Origin: Sideroxydans sp.
Lineage (GTDB): Bacteria; Pseudomonadota; Gammaproteobacteria; Burkholderiales; Gallionellaceae
Assembly: GCA_013140695.1 (NCBI GenBank)
Contig: JABFSI010000099.1
Coordinates: 1-32,369, forward strand
Reading direction: 5' to 3'
Length of the DNA: 32,369 nt
The position numbers were made by a program, and so were the translations under genes. Below the pieces are notes generated by a model. It searched no databases, had not been told where the DNA came from, and was given only the letters and a program-made list of their open reading frames with translations. Positions 1 to 8,700 of this stretch are shown piece after piece. Within the stretch, counting starts at the first letter, position 1, and each line of letters begins with the position of its first letter.

Positions 1-203
1 ATCTGACCCGACTCCAACCACTGCGCCACCTGCGCCTTGTTGTCCTTAGATATTTGGAACGCAACATCTACCAAATCAAGTGTTTCCTCCACCACGACTG
101 TCGCACCGCGCGCGAAATAAGGTTGCAGCTCGCGCCAACCAATCTGCGCGGTCTCCATGTTCACTTGAGCGCGGTCAATGTCATCAAGAGTAGGTTGTTT
201 CAT
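1..203 (-). CDS. DUF2288 family protein (C-terminus cut by window edge)
   Basis: The minus-strand frame opens with ATG at 203 and runs off the window start, giving about 67 residues. The segment (IGWRELQPYFARG, then LDLVDVAFQIS and AQWLESG) matches the small DUF2288 family of beta- and gammaproteobacteria, whose function is unknown. It is soluble, with no signal peptide or membrane segment. Its ATG overlaps the TGA of the upstream carbonic-anhydrase-like gene (ATGA), so the two are probably translationally coupled. The family call is from remembered consensus. Confidence 0.75.
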   Translation of the reverse strand, partial: MKQPTLDDIDRAQVNMETAQIGWRELQPYFARGATVVVEETLDLVDVAFQISKDNKAQVAQWLESGQ

Positions 204-739
204 GCGGGCGAACCTTTCAGATAATTGTCTTTGTTGCGAATGTAATGCTCGGCCGAGTAGCGCAGGTACTTCATCTCGTCTTCTGTTAGCGCACGCACCA
301 ACTTGGCGGGGCGGCCCATGTAAAGCATGCCGCTCTCCAACGTCTTACCCGGCGAGATGAGACTGCCCGCACCGATCATCACACGGTCAGGGATCACCAC
401 ATCGTCCATGATGATGGAACCCATACCGATGAGACAGTCGTTACCGATACGGCACCCATGCAAGATCACCGAATGCCCCACCGTCACATAGTCGCCGATG
501 ATGAGTGGCGAACCCTCCGGCTTGTCCGCCGTCTTGTGTGAGACATGGCACATCGTCAAGTCTTGGATGTTAGAGCCGCGCCCGACCTCGATGCGGTTCA
601 CATCACCGCGCAACACCGTGTTGCACCAGACGGAACTGTCATCACCCAACTTCACATCGCCGATGACTTGGCAGGAAGGGTGCAGATAGACGCGGTCGCC
701 TAGGGTGGGGGAGGTGTTGAGATAGTTGGATAGGGGCAT
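200..739 (-). CDS. Gamma carbonic anhydrase family protein (YrdA-like hexapeptide-repeat protein)
   Basis: This 179-residue protein is built from left-handed beta-helix hexapeptide repeats (for example VIGDVKLGDDSSVWCNTVLRG, then IGDYVTVGHSVILHGCRIGN). The candidate metal-ligand histidines of the gamma-class fold are visible in MCHVSH and in VGHSVILHG. Family members bind zinc or another metal and form trimers; many YrdA-type members have no proven carbonic anhydrase activity. A short C-terminal helical tail follows the repeats. It is the first gene of a pair with the DUF2288 gene, overlapping it by 4 bp. The family is clear; the enzymatic activity is not shown by sequence. Confidence 0.9.
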   Translation of the reverse strand: MPLSNYLNTSPTLGDRVYLHPSCQVIGDVKLGDDSSVWCNTVLRGDVNRIEVGRGSNIQDLTMCHVSHKTADKPEGSPLIIGDYVTVGHSVILHGCRIGNDCLIGMGSIIMDDVVIPDRVMIGAGSLISPGKTLESGMLYMGRPAKLVRALTEDEMKYLRYSAEHYIRNKDNYLKGSPA

Positions 740-795
740 GGTTGCGCTACGAGCAAAATAGAGATTGATTATTGATGTAGCGATTTTAACGCGAG

Positions 796-1200
796 TCAGT
801 CGAATCGTTTTCTGACAATTCTGCCGAGCCAGTTAGAGCGCAACCAGGCAAGAATCAAAGCAAGTACAACGGGAACGATAAATAAAATTAGGCTAACCAC
901 TGCGCCCAGACCAATCCACGCTCTCGCTTCAGAGTCTCCCAGCACATAAGTCGCTAGGTTTAATCCCAGATATGCACACATCAAAAAGAGCAGGCCAATG
1001 CGCAGGCAAAAAAACCAAACGATGGCCAATGCAGGGAGGGCAAGCAACAGTTGGTTGAGTAACATGCCGAGACCCGAATCGTATGGTTCAAAGTGACCCG
1101 AGATAAACCACGGCAATAGCCAACTTAACGCGCCCAGCAATGCTCCGCCAAGGATCACCCACACTAGCGTAAGTACCCGCAAGGGTTTAGCGGCGCGCAT
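796..1200 (-). CDS. Small integral membrane protein of unknown function (fourth gene of a four-gene membrane operon)
   Basis: The 134-residue product has three or four hydrophobic stretches: around residues 10-32, 47-68, 68-90 and 98-118. It ends in a basic tail (LRSNWLGRIVRKRFD), which suggests a cytoplasmic C-terminus. I do not recognise a family. Its ATG lies 14 bp inside the end of the upstream gene, so it is very likely co-translated. It is the last of four consecutive small membrane proteins on the minus strand. It is accepted as real because of the overlapping gene chain and the clean hydrophobic pattern. Confidence 0.65.
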   Translation of the reverse strand: MRAAKPLRVLTLVWVILGGALLGALSWLLPWFISGHFEPYDSGLGMLLNQLLLALPALAIVWFFCLRIGLLFLMCAYLGLNLATYVLGDSEARAWIGLGAVVSLILFIVPVVLALILAWLRSNWLGRIVRKRFD

Positions 1201-1561
1201 TAGGCGTCAACCATAAAGCAACGGGCGCCAGAATCGCGCCGACAACGCCTTGCAGGATAGGTGTCATCATCACCGCAATCGCGCCTTGCGCATCGGGATG
1301 CCAGTAGATGACATCCAACAGAAAAAGAATTCCACCTACAGAAATAAGCATGGCCAGCGCCCCCCAATATGGCGAGGTGAGTTCAGACTTTTGCACAAAG
1401 AATAGTGCCACCCCCATCGCCACATACGGCGTGTTCAGCCAAGCGGCTAAAAACAGGAAAGCGTTGAAGCTACTAGGCTTGAGGGCGAGAGTGAAATAGA
1501 GCGTGGCACACAGGGCAATCGTCATCAGCAGATAGGCGAAGCGGTTCATCAGTTTCATCAC
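1187..1561 (-). CDS. Small integral membrane protein of unknown function (third gene of the membrane operon)
   Basis: About 123-124 residues with four predicted membrane segments (near residues 8-25, 34-54, 67-84 and 95-117). The frame can start with GTG at 1561 or with the next codon, ATG at 1558; the GTG overlaps the TGA of the preceding gene in a GTGA arrangement. The short N-terminus (MKLMNRFAYLLMTIALC) could also be read as a signal anchor. No conserved motif or family was recognised. Gene overlaps on both sides argue for one transcript with its neighbours. Confidence 0.65.
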   Translation of the reverse strand: MMKLMNRFAYLLMTIALCATLYFTLALKPSSFNAFLFLAAWLNTPYVAMGVALFFVQKSELTSPYWGALAMLISVGGILFLLDVIYWHPDAQGAIAVMMTPILQGVVGAILAPVALWLTPNARR

Positions 1562-2010
1562 GCCGATTTCGACTCGCTAGGTAAAATCTGTGAAAGAGAA
1601 ATACGCCACAACATCCAACCCCCCGCTAGTGCAGCGGCTAAAACAGCGCGCCAAATGCTCGGCACTAACATCAGCACATAAATTGAACACGCGAAGCCAA
1701 GCGAGTAAGCAATCAAAGCGATTTTCTTGCGGTGATAAGGCGCCATGAGTACGGGTAGCAATACCACCAGTGCACCGACTACAGCGCCGCCGATAATGAC
1801 AGCTAGCTCCTCCATGACAGACGACCAAGGCGCTGTGCACATTCCAGAAACAAGATAGCGTGCTGGGCATAACGCTTCGTTCGCTTTGTAAATAAGCAAC
1901 GCGACGATCAGCCCTGCATACCATCCGACAAGGGCGGAGGGTACGACTAATACCCACCGCACCACACTGAATGCGCGCACGTTGAAAGGTGATGAAGTTG
2001 GCGCGCTCAC
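1558..2010 (-). CDS. Small integral membrane protein of unknown function (second gene of the membrane operon)
   Basis: The open frame extends upstream to 2109, but the likely start is the GTG at 2010. That GTG overlaps the TGA of the upstream gene as GTGA, and the residues upstream of it look like non-coding overlap. This gives about 150 residues with hydrophobic stretches near residues 17-37, 62-85, 93-113 and 117-136, and a loop containing two cysteines (ALCPARYLVSGMC). No family was recognised. No strong Shine-Dalgarno precedes the GTG, so expression probably depends on coupling to the gene before it. Confidence 0.6.
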   Translation of the reverse strand: MSAPTSSPFNVRAFSVVRWVLVVPSALVGWYAGLIVALLIYKANEALCPARYLVSGMCTAPWSSVMEELAVIIGGAVVGALVVLLPVLMAPYHRKKIALIAYSLGFACSIYVLMLVPSIWRAVLAAALAGGWMLWRISLSQILPSESKSA

Positions 2011-2294
2011 TTTTGTTGGCGCGAGGCTTTCAAATATGCCGTCAGCGCCATGCCCGAAATGATGGCCAACAGAGGGTAGAACAACAAAAGATCGACACGG
2101 ATATTGCACTCACCCGTACATAAAATGCGCAGCTTCATCGCCTGCTCATAAGCGAAATAGGCAAACCAAGCCAGCGCGGCGAACAGTGGCGCGAGACGTT
2201 TGCAGGCAACATAAAAATACGCAAACAAAATGGCAGGCAATAACGCCAAGAATGGCCACATGATAAAAAGTCCCAAGATGATGCCGATGTCCAT
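2007..2294 (-). CDS. Small integral membrane protein of unknown function (first gene of the membrane operon)
   Basis: A 95-residue protein with three membrane stretches (about residues 3-28, 34-50 and 68-87). A loop carries a pair of cysteines (LRILCTGECNIR), similar in position to the Cys pair of the next gene. A good Shine-Dalgarno (AGAGG, 7 bases from the ATG) precedes it, which supports the start and its place as first gene. No family was recognised. The four genes 2294-796 overlap by 4 to 14 bp, so they are probably made and function together. Confidence 0.65.
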   Translation of the reverse strand: MDIGIILGLFIMWPFLALLPAILFAYFYVACKRLAPLFAALAWFAYFAYEQAMKLRILCTGECNIRVDLLLFYPLLAIISGMALTAYLKASRQQK

Positions 2295-2339
2295 GAGTTT
2301 GCCTCTTGATGAATAAAATGCCCTGTTGCACTGGGTTAT

Positions 2340-2873
2340 CTATGATTTCCTACATGATCTACGTTTTACATCATCATCTGTCGCAATAGCTAGTTGAAGA
2401 AAATCTATCTCAGGCATTTCTGCGAATTCCTCTGTGAAAGGCATATACAGGCGAATAAGCCAGCCATCATTTGATTTGCGAGCTGCATAAGGATGTAACA
2501 ACTCGCCATCTTGACGCAACCTATCAAGTCGCAAAAGCGGCTTATTGGGATACCGCTCGGTAGCATCATTAGGAAAGCCCTCATCCAACGTTTTCTTTAC
2601 AACTTCATGCGGGAATCCTGGATGACCAGAGTGATCTGACTCATAGATGGCATGTTCAATATCTTCCTCAAAATTGCGAGAACAGCTAGCAAAATCATAT
2701 TCATCAAAAACAATCTCGGCGACCGCATAAGGTGGGCCGTTGTACCAACTCGCATCACGGCCATCTTCTAACTGAATCGCTGTAATGGTGCGCGATCCAA
2801 CATCGGTGCAACGCCAAACGAATCCAGCAGACCCGAAGAATTCAAGGCCAATGTAAAAATCAGCGTGCTTCAT
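2340..2873 (-). CDS. Hypothetical soluble protein
   Basis: A 177-residue acidic protein without signal peptide or membrane segments. The N-terminal half has beta-rich, aromatic character (YIGLEFFGSAGFVWRCTDVG), followed by a motif-like GPPYAVAEIVFDEYDF. I recognise no family and assign no function. It lies 42 bp downstream of the DUF2442 gene and the ParE-like module on the same strand, in what looks like an accessory patch. No clear Shine-Dalgarno is visible before the ATG. Confidence 0.6.
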   Translation of the reverse strand: MKHADFYIGLEFFGSAGFVWRCTDVGSRTITAIQLEDGRDASWYNGPPYAVAEIVFDEYDFASCSRNFEEDIEHAIYESDHSGHPGFPHEVVKKTLDEGFPNDATERYPNKPLLRLDRLRQDGELLHPYAARKSNDGWLIRLYMPFTEEFAEMPEIDFLQLAIATDDDVKRRSCRKS

Positions 2874-2915
2874 TTGGAATAACGGCTTTCATCGCAAGAT
2901 TTTTCACTTCATCCA

Positions 2916-3224
2916 CTAATGGGAGTCTGAGCCATTAATTCTATAGTCTGCCAATGTCTCAGCAGCTTTCAACTTCAGCGCGCCAGATTCGGCGGATTGC
3001 AACCCTGCCAGCAAAGTCTCAGGCGCAATGTCCTGTTCATTCGGCCAAGTGACAGCGCCAAACTGAATGCCGACCTGATTGAAATAATGCTCATTCTTCA
3101 ATTCACGGAAAACGCCAAAATCCAGATAAGGCTTCATGTCAAAGACTCCCTTGCGACCATCCTCTACCTCGACGTAGAGGCGGTAGTCTGGCAAAGGCTT
3201 AATGATCTTCACATCCCAATACAT
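2916..3224 (-). CDS. DUF2442 domain-containing protein
   Basis: The chosen ATG at 3224 has a GAGG Shine-Dalgarno directly upstream (TGAGGTCGCC then ATG); the open frame extends further, to 3266, but without support. The 102-residue product contains a typical DUF2442 core: a beta-rich start (VKIIKPLPDYRLYVEVEDG), FDMKPYLDFGVFREL, and a FNQVGIQFGAVTWPNEQDI segment. Members of this family are small, often lie next to toxin-antitoxin or DUF4160 genes, and have no established biochemical role. It sits 51 bp downstream of the ParE-like toxin. Confidence 0.8.
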   Translation of the reverse strand: MYWDVKIIKPLPDYRLYVEVEDGRKGVFDMKPYLDFGVFRELKNEHYFNQVGIQFGAVTWPNEQDIAPETLLAGLQSAESGALKLKAAETLADYRINGSDSH

Positions 3225-3275
3225 GGCGACCTCACAGTGGATCAATCTTATAGGAATTCTCGCCACTGACTTTTC

Positions 3276-3572
3276 TTAATGTTTGCGGTTACGCCAATAT
3301 CCGGGGCGGCGACTGTCATGCGCGATAGCCAAAATTTCAGCTTGCTCACCCCGAATTCGGTAAATCAAACCATAGCGAAAATGCTGCAAGTGGCAACGAC
3401 GAAAATGCTTGCCTAGTGGATGCCATGCCAATGGCTGGCTGCGTATGCGTGCCAATGCTTCATCAACATCAGCGGTAAAACGAAATCCCAAACCAAATTG
3501 CTGTTGTTGAAAGTACTCAAATGCAGCCTCTAATTCCTCGCTAGCAGCGATGGAGAAAAAGACGCGCATCAC
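3276..3572 (-). CDS. ParE/RelE-superfamily toxin of a type II toxin-antitoxin pair
   Basis: A 98-residue protein with the RelE/ParE plasmid-stabilisation fold: N-terminal FFSIAASEELEAAFEYFQQQ helix pair, then FTADVDEALARIRSQPLAWHPLG, then the strand-rich end HFRYGLIYRIRGEQAEILAIAHDSRRPGYW. The last segment is typical of ParE-like proteins. ParE members poison gyrase and RelE members cleave mRNA at the ribosome; sequence alone does not decide which applies here. Its start overlaps the end of the antitoxin gene by 4 bp (ATGA). Confidence 0.88.
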   Translation of the reverse strand: MMRVFFSIAASEELEAAFEYFQQQQFGLGFRFTADVDEALARIRSQPLAWHPLGKHFRRCHLQHFRYGLIYRIRGEQAEILAIAHDSRRPGYWRNRKH

Positions 3573-3787
3573 TGGCGATATTTCATCATCACATCATCGG
3601 CATCCAGCAACGCCATTGCGCCGCTGTCTATCGCCGCAGCCCGTTGTTCACACTCGGCAATCCAAGCTTGCTCAACCCCTGGGTCGCTGGGGCTGACCAG
3701 CCCAAACAACGCATCCAACAAAGCCAGCTTGTCCTGCTCCGGCAATCCTTTGGCCTGCTGAACTAAAGTATCGACGATTGCGCTCAT
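3569..3787 (-). CDS. Addiction-module antitoxin (TIGR02574-type small helical protein)
   Basis: A 72-residue acidic protein. The N-terminus (IVDTLVQQAKGLPEQDKLALLDALFG) matches the helical N-terminal segment of the 'putative addiction module component' family, and the C-terminal tail is the expected toxin-binding region. A GAGG Shine-Dalgarno lies upstream of the ATG. It precedes and overlaps the ParE-like toxin gene, the usual antitoxin-first order, and probably represses its own promoter with the toxin. I did not identify an operator upstream. Confidence 0.85.
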   Translation of the reverse strand: MSAIVDTLVQQAKGLPEQDKLALLDALFGLVSPSDPGVEQAWIAECEQRAAAIDSGAMALLDADDVMMKYRQ

Positions 3788-3815
3788 GGTGATTCCTCAA
3801 GAAATGATTGGGGAA

Positions 3816-3862
3816 ATCTTACGACAAAGTATCGTGGTCTGTCCCCGATTGTTTTGACCCAT
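3816..3862. repeat. Possible dispersed repeat fragment containing the GGGGACAGACCACG motif
   Basis: The short intergenic stretch upstream of the addiction-module antitoxin holds, on the minus strand, AATCGGGGACAGACCACG followed by AT-rich sequence. From memory, near-identical strings recur in many proteobacterial genomes, often close to IS200-like (Y1) transposases. Only one copy is seen here, so calling it a repeat rests on that recollection alone. It may instead belong to the promoter of the toxin-antitoxin operon. Confidence 0.3.
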
Positions 3863-3866
3863 TTAG

Positions 3867-4493
3867 CTACTCTGTGCACCATTGGCTCTCGCAAGGAATG
3901 CCGTTAGATTGACCGCCGTCCATTTTGACACCTGGGCAATTTGTTAAGAAAAATGTTGCCTCTGCGCAAGAGGTCATTTGTGAACAATATATTCGGCCAT
4001 CGCATCTGAAACTAATTGAAGTAACGGGGGATACTTTTTCAATCACTGGTTGAGTAACTACATCATTGTCATTCGTTTGAATTGTCAAAGAAGAAGGGCT
4101 ATTTTCAAGCTGAACTTGACTTGGGTTTGTCGAATCAATTGTGATGTCGTTAGTATTTTGAAAAAATTTACCATATCCATAAATTGCAAGCACAACTAAA
4201 AATACAGGAATCAAACGACTCACTAAATTCTGCTTTTTGTAGGAACGCTCTGGCTTGTAATGTGAGTGAGGCAGATTCTTGCTACGAGAAGAGTAAGAAA
4301 TTGCCATTGCTCTCTTCTTGCCAGATTGGTCAATTTCAATGTTGAACGAAACAAATTCACCAAGTTTTGGGCGTTCACCACTAGCTGGGAAAGCGGAAAT
4401 GTGAGCGAAAATTTCTTGCCCTCCATTTGTGGGCAAGATGAACCCAAAGCCACGATCATCATTCCATTTTGTGAGCTTGCCTTCAATTTTCAT
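3867..4493 (-). CDS. Cold-shock-domain membrane protein with C-terminal Cys-rich Excalibur-like domain
   Basis: A 208-residue protein with three parts. Residues 1-68 are a cold-shock domain with the RNP1-type motif DRGFGFI and a degenerate RNP2-like IFAHIS, expected to bind single-stranded nucleic acid. Residues about 91-108 form one membrane segment (LIPVFLVVLAIYGYG). After a Ser/Asn/Gln-rich linker, residues 160-208 hold a Cys-rich module (CDGRIYCSQMTSC, then NCPGVKMDGG and GIPCESQWC) like the small Excalibur-type domains, which are proposed to bind calcium. The topology implied is nucleic-acid domain inside, Cys-rich domain in the periplasm. A GGAG Shine-Dalgarno supports the start. Confidence 0.82.
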   Translation of the reverse strand: MKIEGKLTKWNDDRGFGFILPTNGGQEIFAHISAFPASGERPKLGEFVSFNIEIDQSGKKRAMAISYSSRSKNLPHSHYKPERSYKKQNLVSRLIPVFLVVLAIYGYGKFFQNTNDITIDSTNPSQVQLENSPSSLTIQTNDNDVVTQPVIEKVSPVTSISFRCDGRIYCSQMTSCAEATFFLTNCPGVKMDGGQSNGIPCESQWCTE

Positions 4494-4538
4494 TTGGTAG
4501 CTCCATAATTATTCTGAGGGCTAAAAAGGTTTTATCCA

Positions 4539-5570
4539 TCAAGAGAACTTCCACTTCATTCTTTCCCCCGCCCTTAATGGCACGAGCTGATGCTCGCCAA
4601 ACCCCACCGATGCAGGAACTTGCCACTCTTCTCTGCGTAGCGTGACCTTGTCGGTGTTACGCGGCAGGCCGTAGTAGTCCGCACCGTAGAAGCTGGCGAA
4701 GGCTTCGAGTTTATCCAGCGCACCCGCCGCCTCGAACGCTTCGGCATACAACTCGATGGCGTTGTGTGCGGAGTAGCAACCGGCGCAGCCGCAGGCGTTC
4801 TCTTTGGTGTGTTGCGCGTGTGGAGCGCTGTCGGTACCGAGGAAGAATTTCTTGTTGCCGCTGGTGGCGGCATTCACCAAGGCTTCGCGGTGTGTCTCGC
4901 GTTTCAGGATCGGCAGACAGTAGAAGTGCGGGCGAATGCCGCCGACTAACATGGCGTTGCGGTTGTAGAGCAGGTGTTGCGGGGTGAGCGTGGCGGCGAT
5001 GGTGTCGGGCGCTTCGGTCACGAATTGCGCGGCATCTTTGGTGGTGATGTGTTCGAACACCACGCGCAGGTTCGGTAGGTCTTTTAGCAACGGTTGCATC
5101 ACACGTTCGATGAACACCGCTTCGCGGTCGAAGATGTCGATGTCGGCGTTCGTCACTTCGCCATGCACTAGGAAAGGCATGCCGCAGCGCTGCATCTCTT
5201 CCAGTGCAGCGTAGGTCTTGCGCAGGTCAGTCACGCCCGCATCGGAGTTGGTGGTGGCACCCGCTGGGTACAGCTTCACCGCATGCACCACGCCACTCGC
5301 TTTGGCCTTGCGTATCTCTTCCGCGCTGGTGTTGTCGGTGAGGTACAGCGTCATCAGCGGTTCGAACTTCATGCCTGCGGGCAATGCTTTCAAGATGCGC
5401 TCGCGGTAAGCCACAGCCTGTTCGGTGGTGGTGACGGGTGGGCGCAGATTGGGCATGACGATGGCGCGGGCGAATTGGCGCGCGGTGTCGGGCAATACAG
5501 ATGCCATCAAGTCGCCATCTCGCAGATGCAGATGCCAGTCGTCGGGGCGGGTGAGGGTGAGTTGTTGCAT
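4539..5570 (-). CDS. pyrC: Dihydroorotase
   Basis: This 343-residue, E. coli-like (type II) dihydroorotase cyclises N-carbamoyl-L-aspartate to dihydroorotate in de novo pyrimidine synthesis. The binuclear zinc ligands are visible: HLHLRDGD near the N-terminus, the lysine of [12 protein letters not shown] that is carboxylated in the family, [18 protein letters not shown], and the catalytic aspartate in GTDSAPH. The length is normal for the family. It is a single gene on the minus strand, separated from the acrB 3' end by a palindromic repeat. It probably carries its own promoter, which I could not define. Confidence 0.96.
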   Translation of the reverse strand: MQQLTLTRPDDWHLHLRDGDLMASVLPDTARQFARAIVMPNLRPPVTTTEQAVAYRERILKALPAGMKFEPLMTLYLTDNTSAEEIRKAKASGVVHAVKLYPAGATTNSDAGVTDLRKTYAALEEMQRCGMPFLVHGEVTNADIDIFDREAVFIERVMQPLLKDLPNLRVVFEHITTKDAAQFVTEAPDTIAATLTPQHLLYNRNAMLVGGIRPHFYCLPILKRETHREALVNAATSGNKKFFLGTDSAPHAQHTKENACGCAGCYSAHNAIELYAEAFEAAGALDKLEAFASFYGADYYGLPRNTDKVTLRREEWQVPASVGFGEHQLVPLRAGERMKWKFS

Positions 5571-5640
5571 GAAAATGATTCCGGCTCAATGGATGAGCCG
5601 GAATTGTAACGCTATTGAGAAGCTATCAATTTGTTCAGTT

Positions 5641-5711
5641 TCGTCATTCCCGCGAAGGCGGGAATCTAGTTCAAAGAATTAACTGGGTTCCCGCCTTCGC
5701 GGGAACGACGG
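5641..5711. repeat. Palindromic dispersed repeat, type A, full inverted pair
   Basis: Two arms of about 30 bases (5641-5670 and 5681-5711) form an imperfect inverted repeat. Each arm contains the self-complementary core TTCCCGCGAAGGCGGGAA and ends toward CTAGTT or CCAGTT. The same core recurs at 14938, 17605 and 26296. It resembles the dRS3-type repeats of Neisseria and the REP-like elements of other betaproteobacteria. It lies directly after the acrB stop and upstream of pyrC, where the hairpin could end acrB transcription or protect the message. Confidence 0.9.
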
Positions 5712-5712
5712 T

Positions 5713-8700
5713 TTAGTCGTCTTCATACTCACCCTCTTTACGCGCATGTCCGGGGAAGAATCGGCGCACCACCACGAAGAACACGGGGACGAGGAACACC
5801 GCCAGCACGGTGGCAGCCAACATGCCGCCCATCACACCGGTGCCGATGGCGTGGCGGCTTTGCGCACCTGCACCCGTAGAGAAAGCCAAGGGTGACACGC
5901 CCGCGATGAAGGCGATGGAGGTCATCAGGATAGGACGGAAACGTAGGCGACACGCTTCGACGGTGGCGGCGATGAGTTCCATGCCCTCGTCTTGCAACTT
6001 ACGCGCGAACTCGATGATCAGGATGGCGTTCTTCGCCGACAAGCCGATGATGGCGATGAGGCCGACCTTGAAGTAGATGTCGTTAGGCAGACCGCGTAGG
6101 TTCACCGCCAAGATCGCACCGAAGATGCCGAGCGGCACCACCAGCATCACCGCGAACGGGATAGACCAGCTCTCGTACAACGCTGCCAAACACAGGAACA
6201 CCACGAACAGCGAGATGGCGAACAGCAAGGGAGCTTGCGCGCCGGACATCAACTCTTCACGCGAAGTGGCCGACCATTCGTAGCCGAAACCGGGTGGTAG
6301 TTTCTGGGCGATGTCGGCCATCGCCGCCATCGCTTCGCCCGTGCTGCGACCCGGTGCCGCCGCGCCCGAGATCTTCATCGAAGGGATGCCGTTGTAACGG
6401 TCCAGCTTGGGCGAGCCGACAGTCCAACGTGCGGTCGCCAATTCCGAAAGCGGCACCATGCCTCCCTTGTTGTTGCGCACGGTGACCTTGAGGATGTCTT
6501 CCGGTGTACGGCGTGAATCGGCCTCGGCTTGCATCTGCACGCGCAAGATGCGCCCTTGGCGCACGAAGTCGTTGATGTAGGCCACGCCCAACAGCGATTG
6601 CAAGGTCTCGTTCAGGTCGGCAGAGGAGACGCCCAAAGCTTCCGCTTTGAGGCGGTCGACATCGAGCAACAGTTGCGGGCCCGCTTCTTGTCCTTCGGGG
6701 CGCACACCTGCCAAGGCGGGATTCTGCGCTGCCATACCTAGCATCATGTTGCGCGCTTCTAGCAATTTCTCGCGCCCTTGTCCGCTACGGTCTTGCAAGC
6801 GGAAATCGAAACCGCCCGTGGCGGAAAGTTCGGGGATGGAAGGCGGGTTGATGGCGAAGATCATCGCTTGTTTGATGCGCGACAATTCCTTGTTCGCTTT
6901 GCGCACCAAGGAAGGCGCGCTGCTTTCAGGGGCGAGGCGTTCTTCCCATCCTTTCAGGCGCACGAAAGCGATACCCGCATTCTGTCCGCGACCGAAGAAG
7001 GAGAATCCAGCGACGGCAACGACGTGCTCCACCTCGGGCATCTTGAGGTAATGCTGCTCGACTTGCTCCAATACTTCCATGGTGCGTTCCTGCGTCGCAC
7101 CCGCAGGCAGTTGGATGACGTTGATGAAATAACCTTGGTCTTCTTCCGGCAGGAAACTGCCCGGCAACTTGGTGAACAGCCAGCCCATCGCAACCACGAT
7201 GACCGCGTAGATCACCAGATAACGCGCGGTCTTGCGCACCATCGCGCCGACCCCTTTGGCGTAGCGCTGGGTCACGCGTTCAAAGAACAAGCCGAAGGGG
7301 CCGTGCGGTTTCGCGTCGTCCTTCTTTAAGATGGAGGCGCACAGTGCGGGGGTGAGCGTCACCGCCATCAAAGCGGAGAAGCCCATGGTCAACAGCAAGG
7401 TCACGGCGAACTGACGATAGATCGCACCCGTAGAGCCGCCGAACAGCGACATCGGGATGAACACCGCCGACAACACTAGTGTGATAGCGATGATGGCACC
7501 GATGATCTGATCCATCGCCTTGCGTGTGGCATCGCGCGGCGAGAGGCCTTCCGTCGCCATGATGCGTTCCACGTTCTCCACCACCACGATGGCATCGTCC
7601 ACCACGATACCGATGGCGAGCACCATCGCGAACAGCGTCAGCACGTTGATGGAATAACCCAATACGTACAACCCGACCAATGCGCCGACCAGTGCAACGG
7701 GAATGACGATGGTTGGAATGATGGTGGCGCGGATGTTGCCGAGGAACACATACATCACCAGCACGACCAGCAGCAACGCTTCAGCCAAACTCTTCAACAC
7801 TTCCTTGATGGAGATGTCGATGAATTGTGAGGTGTCATACGGCACTAGCCACTGCACACCCTTGGGCAGCGTCTTCTCCAATTCGCCCATGCGCGCCTTC
7901 ACGGCGGCGACGGTCTCAAGCGCGTTCGCGCCGGGCGCTAAACGGATGGCGATATTGGCCGAAGGCTGTCCATCAAGGCGCGATTGGCGACCGTAATCTT
8001 GCGCACCCAGTTCGACCCGGGCGACATCTTTCACGCGCAAGTTAGAGCCATCTGGGTTGGTGCGGATGATGACATTGCCGAACTCTTCGGTCGTCGCCAA
8101 GCGGCTGCGGGTGACGATCACCGCGTTCATTTCTTGTCCGGGTGCGGCGGGCAATTGTCCCAACTCACCCATCGCTAATTGCGTGTTTTGACCACGCACT
8201 GCTTTCGATACATCGGCGGGAGATAAACCATACGCTTGCAAGCGATCTGGCTTTAACCACAGGCGCATCGAATATTCGGTGCCGAACAACAAAGCCTCGC
8301 CCACACCTGGCACGCGCTTGATGTTGTCCAGCACGCCGGAGCTGACGATGCTGCCCAGCCCCACGCTGTCGTAAGTCTTGTCGGGTGAGATGAGCACCAC
8401 GAACATGACGTAGTTGCGCGCCGATTTATTGGTATTGATGCCGAGGCGGCGTACCTCTTCCGGCAAACGCGCTTCGACCCGTTTCACGCGGTTTTGCGCT
8501 TCCACCGCGGCAAGGTCGAGGTTGGTGCCTGTTTCGTAGGTCAGCGTGATGCTGCCGCTACCCAGCTCGGAGGCCGACTCCATATAGAGCAGGTTCTCCA
8601 CACCATTCAATTCTTGTTCGATGAGCGCGATGGCGGTCTCTTCGATGACCTGTGCCGAAGCACCCGGATAGGTGATGGAGACGGACAGTGCAGGCGGCGC

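Noticed and set aside
1577-1957. 126-codon minus-strand frame overlapping the second small membrane protein in another frame
   Set aside because: Arg/Cys-rich product without membrane pattern; the overlapping frame has clean hydrophobic segments and coupled starts.
5641-5711. CRISPR repeat
   Set aside because: There are two inverted arms with one spacer, not a direct-repeat series, and the same core recurs singly at distant sites.
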